A model generated the notes under the pieces. That model was given only the letters and a program-made list of their open reading frames with translations, did no database searches and was not told where the DNA came from. From CAZCTC01 sp964501335 (lineage in GTDB: Bacteria > Chloroflexota > Anaerolineae > B4-G1 > SLSP01): 64,000 nt of DNA. The stretch spans positions 53,623-117,622 of the forward strand of contig CAZCTC010000019.1 of assembly GCA_964501335.1 (NCBI GenBank), given 5' to 3'. Both the position numbers and the translations under genes were made by a program. Positions 23,695 to 31,228 of the stretch are shown piece by piece (position 1 is the first letter of the stretch; every line of letters starts with the position of its first letter).

Positions 23695-24393
23695 TTAAGC
23701 CTCCCCGGATCCGGCCAGATGCACCACCGCCGTCACCTGTCCAGCCCCCCACGTTTCCACCTGACCTTGAGGGCCCAAAGCCAGGGCTGTACCGTCAGGG
23801 ATTCCCAACCCCAGAGACTCGGGATGACGCTGCACAAACTGTCGCAATTCCCCGGCCTCCTGGAGGCTGCGGAAATGAGGACCGATAATGGTATTGGTAA
23901 TCAATCCCAGCCCGGGTAATTCACGCGACTGAGGCGCCGGGCCAATCACCCAGGCCCCTAAAGCCGCCGCTCCCCCCGCAGCCCCGATGATCATCAACCC
24001 CTGATAAGTGGTAAACCCCTTCAGGATCAGCTCCCAGGCGGGCGTATCCCGCAATAAAGTCACAAACGGCAGCGGATTTTCACCAGCCAGATATAATAGC
24101 CCGGCTTCCGCCAAAAGGTTCAATAGATGGGGATCAGCCAGATGCCGGCGCGTCATCTGCGAAAGCACAAAGGCCTCGCCGCCCGGTCCACCCAGGAGCG
24201 TATAATGCTCCAAGAGGCCATCGGCTTCCTCCTGCGTCCCCTCGCCCAACAAAACCATCATCGGGCGATCAAGGTTGCTCAGACTCAAAATCTGGGCATC
24301 CACCCGATCGGTCTCTCCACGTTGCCAATCGCCGCCGCCCAAGAGCCCAAACCAGCCCTCTCCTTTGACCCACTGTAACGGTTGCTGAACCAT
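23695..24393 (-). CDS. S51 peptidase/cyanophycinase-like protein lacking the catalytic Ser
   Basis: A 232-residue protein with the layout of the S51 family (peptidase E, cyanophycinase): LLGGGDW near residue 20, ...AEAGLLYLAGENPL (~95-108) as in the GGDQ region, and a nucleophile-elbow region at 133-146. There the usual G-T/N-S-A-G-A reads G-A-A-G-G-A (137-142), so the Ser is Ala139. The later GLGLITNTIIGPHF also lacks the Asp-Gln found before HF in active members. It is therefore probably not a peptidase and may bind a ligand or scaffold its partner. Its ATG overlaps the stop of the M20 gene by one base (TAATG). The family assignment is by eye and moderately certain. Confidence 0.72.
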   Translation of the reverse strand: MVQQPLQWVKGEGWFGLLGGGDWQRGETDRVDAQILSLSNLDRPMMVLLGEGTQEEADGLLEHYTLLGGPGGEAFVLSQMTRRHLADPHLLNLLAEAGLLYLAGENPLPFVTLLRDTPAWELILKGFTTYQGLMIIGAAGGAAALGAWVIGPAPQSRELPGLGLITNTIIGPHFRSLQEAGELRQFVQRHPESLGLGIPDGTALALGPQGQVETWGAGQVTAVVHLAGSGEA

Positions 24394-25574
24394 TAAGACA
24401 CCTCAGGCACCGGCATCAAACGACACAGCGATTCAACCATCACCGCCACACCCAACGGCAGGGCTCGTTCATCGATATCAAACCGGGGATTGTGATGCGG
24501 AGCAAATTCACGATTGGAAGGCCGGGCTCCCACGAAGAAATAACAACCGGGGCGTTCCCGCAAGAAATAAGAGGCATCCTCACTACCCATCGTCCGAAAA
24601 CCCAACAACACGGCTTCGGATCCCAAAAGATCGCGGGTTGCAGCCTGAACCACTGCCGTCACAGCCGGATCGTTAATCACGGCCGGCGACAACGCCTGGA
24701 AATACAATTCCGCCCGGGCGCCCATAGCCAGCGTCGTGTTTTCTATAACCCCACGCACCCGTCGCAGGACATCTTCCCGCACTTTAGGATCAAAGGTGCG
24801 AATGGTCCCGCGCATTTCAGCCCGCTCGGGGATAATGTTGAAAGCATCGCCGGCGCGGAGGACGCCGACGGTCACCACCGCCGTTTCCAGAGGAGAAACA
24901 TTGCGGCTGACCACTGTTTGCAGCGCCGTCACGGCCATGGCAGCCGTCACCAGCGCATCGACCGTCTCATGAGGCTGAGAAGCATGGCCGCCGCGCCCGA
25001 TAATCGTTGCGCCCCAATCTTCAGCCGCCGCCATTACCGGTCCCGGCATCACGCCGATCGTGCCCACTGGCATATCAGCCCAGACATGCATGGCCAGCAC
25101 AGCCTCAGGACGGGGATTTTCCAGCACCCCTTCCTGAACCATCACTTCAGCACCATTCATGCCCTCTTCACCCGGCTGAAAGATCAATTTCAGCGTCCCC
25201 TGCCAGGCCTCCCTGTGCTCTGCCATCAAACGCGCCACCCCTAACCCCATAGCAACATGGGCATCATGGCCACAGGCATGCATCACACCGGCCGTCTCGG
25301 AAGCATAAGAAACTTCATTGGCTTCCTGAATGGGCAACGCATCCATGTCCACCCGGGCCATAATCACCGGCCCCGCGCCGTTTTCCAATATCGCCACCAG
25401 GCCGGTTTTAGCCACGCCCGTCTGAACCGTATAGCCCCAATCTTGTAAAAGATCGGCAGCAAAAGCAGCCGTCTGCCATTCTTGAAATCCCAACTCAGGA
25501 TGGCGATGCAAATAACGGCGCCAGGTAACCAATAAAGTACTCAATGCTTGAGCCAGATCCAGGGTTTTCATCAT
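24393..25574 (-). CDS. M20 family amidohydrolase (N-acyl amino acid/hippurate hydrolase type)
   Basis: A 393-residue zinc hydrolase of the M20D group, which cleaves N-acyl amino acids, hippurate or similar amides. Visible motifs: ARVDMDALPIQE, HACGHDAHVAMGLG with metal ligands, IFQPGEEGMNGAEVMV with the catalytic Glu pair, and TMGSEDASYFL near residue 328. The dimerisation domain lies between (~185-300, GRGGHASQPHETVDAL). The length is normal. The start is one of two tandem ATGs after AAGGA. A promoter (TTGACC-16-TAAAAT) lies ~100 bases upstream. It is followed in the same operon by the dead S51-like protein. Confidence 0.92.
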   Translation of the reverse strand: MMKTLDLAQALSTLLVTWRRYLHRHPELGFQEWQTAAFAADLLQDWGYTVQTGVAKTGLVAILENGAGPVIMARVDMDALPIQEANEVSYASETAGVMHACGHDAHVAMGLGVARLMAEHREAWQGTLKLIFQPGEEGMNGAEVMVQEGVLENPRPEAVLAMHVWADMPVGTIGVMPGPVMAAAEDWGATIIGRGGHASQPHETVDALVTAAMAVTALQTVVSRNVSPLETAVVTVGVLRAGDAFNIIPERAEMRGTIRTFDPKVREDVLRRVRGVIENTTLAMGARAELYFQALSPAVINDPAVTAVVQAATRDLLGSEAVLLGFRTMGSEDASYFLRERPGCYFFVGARPSNREFAPHHNPRFDIDERALPLGVAVMVESLCRLMPVPEVS

Positions 25575-25673
25575 TCCTTAATCCCCCAACTGCAAGACAG
25601 GTGTGATTTTGGGAACCAAAAACCCGGACTCAATCGGCGCCGGGCCAGGGCCGAACAACCCAAGCTGAGGCCC

Positions 25674-25701
25674 ATTTTAACACAGGCGGGAATAGGGTCA
25701 A
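25674..25701 (-). promoter_or_regulatory. Promoter of the M20-S51-like operon
   Basis: On the minus strand: TTGACC (25696-25701), 16-base spacer, TAAAAT (25674-25679). It lies just beyond the stop codon of the NarL-type regulator and 100 bases before the M20 start. Confidence 0.55.
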
Positions 25702-25712
25702 ACCCACAGAAT

Positions 25713-26360
25713 TCAGAGCAGATGTTGCTGTAAAGCCATCGCCACCGCTTCAGTCCGCGTCTCCACCCCCAGCTTCGATAAAATATTGCTGACGTGAAAT
25801 TTGATTGTCGAGCGGCTCACCACCAAACGCTCTGCAATCTGCGGATTGTTCAATCCTTCCACCATCAATCCCAGGATCTCCCGCTCCCGCTCAGTCAATT
25901 CCACGACCAGCTTAGGGGCAGCCGTCGCCGCCCGGATCAAAGCCTGGGCCGCTTCAGGGGCCAGCGTCGGCCGGCCCGCGCAGGCCGCCCGAATCGCCGC
26001 AGCCAGTTCATCCGCCGAAATATTCTTGAGCAAATAGCCGATCGCCCCGGCCCGCAACGCATCCTGGATCAAATCCTGTTCTTTAAAACTGGTTAAAGCC
26101 AGGACCTGGACCTGCGGACAGCGCTCGCGGATCGCCCGGGTGGCCGCCGCCCCATCCATAAACGGCATGACCAGATCCATCAACACCACATCCGGCAACA
26201 ACTGCTCACACAGACGGATCGCTTCAGCGCCGCTCGAAGCCTCCCCGACCAGTTCCAAATCCTCAAAAGCCAGTAAAAAAGCGCTCAATCCGCTGCGCAC
26301 CACAGCATGATCGTCCACCACTACCACTCGAATCGACGTTCCTTGCGGCATAGCCATCAT
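25713..26360 (-). CDS. NarL/LuxR family response regulator
   Basis: A 215-residue two-domain regulator. The receiver (~8-125) has VVVDDHAVVRSG, the phospho-accepting Asp in DVVLMDLVMPFMDG (about residue 61) and LLKNISADEL. The C-terminal LuxR helix-turn-helix (~150-212) has LTEREREILGLMVEGLNNPQIA, VSRSTIKFHVSNIL and KLGVETRTEAV. It starts 15 bases after the histidine kinase stop, so the pair forms one operon and probably one two-component system. The start is a run of Met codons; the first was kept. Confidence 0.93.
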   Translation of the reverse strand: MMAMPQGTSIRVVVVDDHAVVRSGLSAFLLAFEDLELVGEASSGAEAIRLCEQLLPDVVLMDLVMPFMDGAAATRAIRERCPQVQVLALTSFKEQDLIQDALRAGAIGYLLKNISADELAAAIRAACAGRPTLAPEAAQALIRAATAAPKLVVELTEREREILGLMVEGLNNPQIAERLVVSRSTIKFHVSNILSKLGVETRTEAVAMALQQHLL

Positions 26361-26375
26361 CCTTGTTGAACTTCT

Positions 26376-29300
26376 CTAATCCAGCTGAGGGCATTCATTA
26401 GAACCCTGCCAGAGCAAAGCCACCCGGGTCCCCATATCGGAACTGCTTTGAATTATAAAACGGGCCCCGACCGCTTCCGCACGTTCCCGCATAATCCGCA
26501 CCCCTAAATGATCGGCCGGAATCGCCACCACATCAAATCCCCGCCCATCGTCCACAATTTCCAACTCCACCCGCTGCGGCATCAATTCCAACTTTACATT
26601 GACCCGTCCGGCGCAGGCATGCTTCACAACATTGTTCAAGGCCTCCTGAGCAATTCGATAAAAAGCCACCTTGATATCGGGCGGCAACGTACACTGCCCC
26701 CGCACCTCAACCAACACCGGAATCCGGGTTCGCCCGATCATCGCCTCAGCCTGCTGACGTAAAAGATCTCCCAACTCTGCTTCCACCAGGGCCATCGGGC
26801 GTAACTCCACCAACAACATCCGCATCTCAGCCAAAGCCCCCCGGGTCAACTCCCGCAATTCGCTCAGCCGCCGTTGCGCTTCAATCGGATTACGTTCCCA
26901 CAAACGGGGCAAAACATCCGCGATCAAACTGGCCGAAAAGAGCGTCTGCGTTACCGCATCATGCAAATCCCGGGCCAGACGATTCCGCTCGGCAGCGACC
27001 GCTGCCTGTTCCGCATGCGCACGTAACCGGGCCCCTTCAATCGCAATGGCCGCCTGATCTGCAAAGAACCCCATGATCCGAATTTCTTCTTCCGTAAATC
27101 CTTCCGGCCGATTGAAAACCGCCAAAGCCCCCACTGCGGCACCCTGCCCCCGCAAGGGAGCCACCAGCAATGAAGTCGGAGGTGGAACCAGCGAAACTGC
27201 CCAGGGATCGTTGGCCGGCGAATTGCTCAACAACGCCTTTTCCTGCGCCATAGCGATCCCGATCAGGGAATCTGTCAACGCCACCTCGCCCACATCCACC
27301 CCGGCCATGATCCCGGTACTCAACGCGACCTGAAGGCGTTCGGCATCATCCATTAAAAAGACTATGCTGGCGGTGGCTTCAATCAACCGGCGGGCTTCAT
27401 CACAGACAAACTGCAACAACTCCTCCAGGCCCAGCGGTTTGAGCAACGCCGCAGTCACCCGTTGCAAGCTCTGACTTTCCGCCAGACGCCGACGAGTTTC
27501 GGCATACAACCGGGAATTTTCCAAACCGATCACGGCACTGGAGGCCAGCAACGTCAAAACCCGCTCATCGTCGGCCCCCAAATCGCCATTCCGTTTATTG
27601 GACACCACAATCGTGCCCAATGGGTTATTTCCCGTCAGCAAAGGAACCACCATAAAGGAATGAGCGCCCATTTGCTGAGTAAATTCCCAATCGATCTGCA
27701 AGGGCGTATGCCCCGCCAAAAACAACACCGGTTGGCGACTCTGTACCGCCAGGCCGGCCGCCGATTTATCCACCTTCAACCGATACCCCCGGGCTGAAGG
27801 TTTAACCCGTCCAGAAATAACCGACACTTCCAGCTCATCCCCATGCAACATATAAACCGCGCTTTGTTCAGTAGCCGTCAAACGCCGCGCCTCGTCGGCA
27901 ATCAACTGCAAAACCGTATCCCGATCCAACCGGCTGGTGATCGCCTGCTGGACCGCAAACAACGAATGCAATTCATCCGTTCGTCGCCGCGCTTCCGCAT
28001 AAAGTTGTACATTCTCGATAGCCAGAGCAACCTGACCGCCCAAAGCCATCGCCAGCTGAATATCCTCAACCGGAAATTCTTGCGGCTCTGCATAATACAA
28101 AACCAGCGCCCCATAAAACGATTCCCGAATCATTAACGGCACAGCCAGAGAGGCATGATAAGCCGCATGGATTCCCTGTTGCCAGGATGCAAGTTCAGGA
28201 TCCAGGGCCAGAGCGCTCTGAAAATAAGAAACCCGATACGGAGCCCCGTTCAAAATCGCCAGCGGCACCGTTTCCAACCCGACAGGCACCGGTTCCTGGG
28301 GCAATAAACCACGCAACGTCTCACTCACCGCCTCCACCACCACCGCGCGCCCTTCCAGAAAGCTGCGATAAATCACCCCGGCACTGGCCGAGAGCAATTG
28401 ATGGGCCTGCACCATGGTGTAATCCAGCACATCGGGCAAAGAACGCCGCGCATTGAGCACCGCCAGAATATCGCGCAAGCCCTCCGCGGCCCGACGATGC
28501 CGATCCGCTTCCCGCCGACGTTCCTGTTCGGCCCGATAAAGACTGGCATTCTCCAACGCAATCACCGCACTGGAAGCCAGCATGGTCATCACACGGATAT
28601 CATCGGCATCAAAACGCTCCTTTTGTTGATGGCTGACGATAATGGTCCCGAGAGGTCCATGCGATGACCATAGCGGAATGCTGAGCTGAGAAAGGTAAGG
28701 ACAGGTTGTATTGGGGAAAATTACCCGGGGATCGTTTTTCATATCGGCCAGCAATAAAGGTTCGTTGGCCAGCATACTGCGCCCCGAAAGCCATTCATTC
28801 GCCTTGTAAGATCGGGGCATCGTATCGGGATACGTTTCACCAGCAACAAAAGAGAGCACCAATTCCTCTCCATCATGTAGCAAAAAGACCACCGCCCGCT
28901 GAGCTTCCGTCAAACGTTGTGCCGCCTCAGCAATCAATTGCAACACAGCATCCAAATCCAAATGGCTGGTCAAAGCCTGCTGCACCGCAAAAAGTGTTTG
29001 CAGTTCATTGGTCCGTTCCGCAACCCGCTGTTCCAGGTTTTGATAGGCCTGCATCAAAACCTCACGGGCCTGTTTATGGTTCAAAGCATGGATAAAAACT
29101 TCCCCAACACTTTTCAGCAACGCGATCAATTCTTTGGGCCAGGGAGCTTGAGGCTGCACCGCATCTATCCCCAAAAAACCAATCGTTTTTCCTTGAAAAA
29201 CTACCGGCACCGCAATCGCCGCGCACATTTGCTGAGAACTAAACTCCTGACGTTCGGGCTCAGCTTCGGGAGGCAAATCATCCAACATTGAGACATACAT

Positions 29301-30518
29301 AACCTCTCCCCGCATTAACAACCCATTCGACCAGGAAAAATCAGCGATTTGAATATTCTGCCGACGTTCTTTCTGGGACCGAACACCGGGAGCGCACCAC
29401 TCATGAGTATTGTCCATCATCTTCCCGTTGGACGAATACATAAAAACATAACTGCGATGGGCCCGGGCAAACTCACCTACCGTCTGCAAGGCATAGCAAA
29501 TTTCCGCATCTACCTCATCAGGTATCACATTGATAAAATGAGAAGAAATCTCCGTAATCAACTTCTCTATGGCCAGACCGAACGGCTGCGGACCATCAAC
29601 CGGCAGAGAGGATGCCGGCACTTCTTGTTGAACCAGATCGCCTTCAACTTCCGGCCCGGTTTCTGAATCCACACCCGGTTCTTCTCCAATCAAAGCAACA
29701 TCGTCCCCAGACACCGGGAAAAACAAAGCGCCTACACCCACAATGGCCTCACCAACCTGCAACGGGATCAAACGCAAAGGCGGCAAACCCGCACCCGCGG
29801 CCAACTCGACCGACTCACCCTCCCGCGCCGACTCCAACGCAGAACGCAACTGACCACCAACCTGGAACAACCAGGGAAGAGAATTCGCATCTCCCCCTCC
29901 CAGCCCCAACTCCAGGTCAAACCATCCCACCCCAATCGGCCGCCACGCCAGACAACGTTCCAACCAGTTGTAGCCAGGATCAAGTGGAAACCAGGGATCA
30001 AACACAGGAGCTGCCCATGGGCCGGTTTTAGTAGCCGGCCTTAATTCAAAACGACATAAAGCAGCCCCCTGCACCCGACAGGTACGTTCAGAAGCGATCC
30101 ACCCGGGATGGCCCGAAAGGCCGGCCGCAAAGCCAGCCAGAGCACCGGCAGTATAAGAACAAACCGGTTCAGAAGAATTGGAAAGGGGCTCTAAAACAGC
30201 GGTTCGAGGATCGGTGATCGTTTCCCAGGTCAGATCAGCCTGCACCCGAATAGGGCCATGGGGCCATTCCAGAGAATCCAGTCCCCAAGAACCAAACCCA
30301 ACAGCCGTCCAGGCGGCCAGACAGGCAGGCCAGGCAAGCACCTGAGCACGGCTGCCTGAAAGCAACTTCAAGGTTCGAGAAAAAGCTGCGCCACCACTCA
30401 TCCCAGCCTGTTGTAACACCAGGCTGGCCATACTCCGGCCGGTCACTTTTTCCAGCGACCGGCAAGCTTTTTCAAAACCGGCCACAATTTTTTCAACAGC
30501 CATCCTGAGATGCCCCAA
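26376..30518 (-). CDS. V4R and multi-GAF sensor histidine kinase (HisKA_3 type)
   Basis: A 1380-residue soluble sensor kinase. Residues ~1-170 resemble a V4R small-molecule-binding domain (YTAGALAGFAAGL, then ERTCRVQGAALCRFEL with the usual E-C-G-C-F spacing). Then follow about five GAF domains at roughly 330-480, 515-655, 680-830, 845-990 and 1015-1160, separated by helical linkers. GAF 2, 4 and 5 share the string ITSRLD/LTSHLD...RRLTE. The kinase core at ~1175-1380 has the NarL-partner motif RLARDLHDAVTQTLF with the His, N box EALNNVVKHA and G1 DDGRGFD. No membrane segments are present, so it senses cytoplasmic signals. It is immediately upstream of the NarL-type regulator. Confidence 0.92.
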   Translation of the reverse strand: MGHLRMAVEKIVAGFEKACRSLEKVTGRSMASLVLQQAGMSGGAAFSRTLKLLSGSRAQVLAWPACLAAWTAVGFGSWGLDSLEWPHGPIRVQADLTWETITDPRTAVLEPLSNSSEPVCSYTAGALAGFAAGLSGHPGWIASERTCRVQGAALCRFELRPATKTGPWAAPVFDPWFPLDPGYNWLERCLAWRPIGVGWFDLELGLGGGDANSLPWLFQVGGQLRSALESAREGESVELAAGAGLPPLRLIPLQVGEAIVGVGALFFPVSGDDVALIGEEPGVDSETGPEVEGDLVQQEVPASSLPVDGPQPFGLAIEKLITEISSHFINVIPDEVDAEICYALQTVGEFARAHRSYVFMYSSNGKMMDNTHEWCAPGVRSQKERRQNIQIADFSWSNGLLMRGEVMYVSMLDDLPPEAEPERQEFSSQQMCAAIAVPVVFQGKTIGFLGIDAVQPQAPWPKELIALLKSVGEVFIHALNHKQAREVLMQAYQNLEQRVAERTNELQTLFAVQQALTSHLDLDAVLQLIAEAAQRLTEAQRAVVFLLHDGEELVLSFVAGETYPDTMPRSYKANEWLSGRSMLANEPLLLADMKNDPRVIFPNTTCPYLSQLSIPLWSSHGPLGTIIVSHQQKERFDADDIRVMTMLASSAVIALENASLYRAEQERRREADRHRRAAEGLRDILAVLNARRSLPDVLDYTMVQAHQLLSASAGVIYRSFLEGRAVVVEAVSETLRGLLPQEPVPVGLETVPLAILNGAPYRVSYFQSALALDPELASWQQGIHAAYHASLAVPLMIRESFYGALVLYYAEPQEFPVEDIQLAMALGGQVALAIENVQLYAEARRRTDELHSLFAVQQAITSRLDRDTVLQLIADEARRLTATEQSAVYMLHGDELEVSVISGRVKPSARGYRLKVDKSAAGLAVQSRQPVLFLAGHTPLQIDWEFTQQMGAHSFMVVPLLTGNNPLGTIVVSNKRNGDLGADDERVLTLLASSAVIGLENSRLYAETRRRLAESQSLQRVTAALLKPLGLEELLQFVCDEARRLIEATASIVFLMDDAERLQVALSTGIMAGVDVGEVALTDSLIGIAMAQEKALLSNSPANDPWAVSLVPPPTSLLVAPLRGQGAAVGALAVFNRPEGFTEEEIRIMGFFADQAAIAIEGARLRAHAEQAAVAAERNRLARDLHDAVTQTLFSASLIADVLPRLWERNPIEAQRRLSELRELTRGALAEMRMLLVELRPMALVEAELGDLLRQQAEAMIGRTRIPVLVEVRGQCTLPPDIKVAFYRIAQEALNNVVKHACAGRVNVKLELMPQRVELEIVDDGRGFDVVAIPADHLGVRIMRERAEAVGARFIIQSSSDMGTRVALLWQGSNECPQLD

Positions 30519-30608
30519 TCAGCTATAGGATTCTCCGCCCGGAGGGTGAGATCCATTTTACTCCGGATTAGGGGATCGACAACCGTTAAAAGCAGGATTT
30601 TAAAAACA

Positions 30609-30641
30609 TTTTCGCGCGCTCCCTCGCGAAGCGCGCGAAAA
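30609..30641. terminator. 12-bp hairpin in the 30.5-30.7 kb intergenic region
   Basis: Arms 30609-30620 and 30630-30641 (TTTTCGCGCGCT) with a 9-base loop and AT-rich flanks. It follows the EAD-like gene on the minus strand by about 105 bases and precedes the V4R kinase gene. Confidence 0.6.
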
Positions 30642-30745
30642 ACATCCTCTGCTTTCTCTAAGGGGTCGTAAAAGAATAACTCACCGATTTTTATAGCGTT
30701 TTCCCCTGAAAACTCGGGAACTTATAAATTTACAGACCCTAAAAA

Positions 30746-31225
30746 TCAAAGCGTCCTATCCTGCAACACCTGCGCCAACCGCTTCGCCGCGGTCTGATGA
30801 CGGCGACAATGGTCCAACAATAAATTCAACTTTTCATCCCGGCGCAATCCCCGACTAAAGTGATCGTAAACTTTTGGAAAGTAATCAAGGCAAAGCGTCT
30901 CCAACTCCACATCATCCAACAAATCCAAACGCCCTCGCAACTCAGACATATCGGAAACAGTCTCCAGAGAATCAGCCTCAGGAATCTCATAATTCAAAGC
31001 GGACGCGATCTCACGCAACTCTTCAGGAAGGTCTAAATGCAATTCACCGCACAACCGGACATACTCCTGCCAGTAACCGGCAGCCAGAGAGCGTTGCTCC
31101 ATTAACACCCTTTGGGCCCGAGCCTTTTCCCGAGGATCTGCGGAAAGCTGTACCAACGTTTCATACTCACAAATCAACCCATATCCCCGCCGTAAATAAG
31201 CTTCTAAATCCAGACGACGCCCCAT
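30746..31225 (-). CDS. Small protein with shared N-terminal helical module and effector-associated-like domain
   Basis: A 159-residue cytoplasmic protein. Residues ~1-75 (MGRRLDLEAYLRRGYGLICE...) share a clear pattern with the N-terminus of the next gene upstream: MGRRxD, Y-G-x-I-x-E-Y-E-x-L, P-x-E-K-x-R-x-Q, E-Y-x-x-L and E-I-x-x-A-L. Residues ~95-159 (LRGRLDLLDDVELETLCLDY, FPKVYDHFSRG, LLLDHCRRHQ) resemble the death-fold-like effector-associated domains common in Chloroflexota conflict and signalling systems, which act as adaptors. No enzyme motif is present. GAGGAG before its ATG lies inside the end of the upstream gene; three bases separate them, so they are coupled. The EAD likeness is by eye and needs a profile search; the shared module is directly visible. 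Confidence 0.75.
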   Translation of the reverse strand: MGRRLDLEAYLRRGYGLICEYETLVQLSADPREKARAQRVLMEQRSLAAGYWQEYVRLCGELHLDLPEELREIASALNYEIPEADSLETVSDMSELRGRLDLLDDVELETLCLDYFPKVYDHFSRGLRRDEKLNLLLDHCRRHQTAAKRLAQVLQDRTL

Positions 31226-31228
31226 AAG

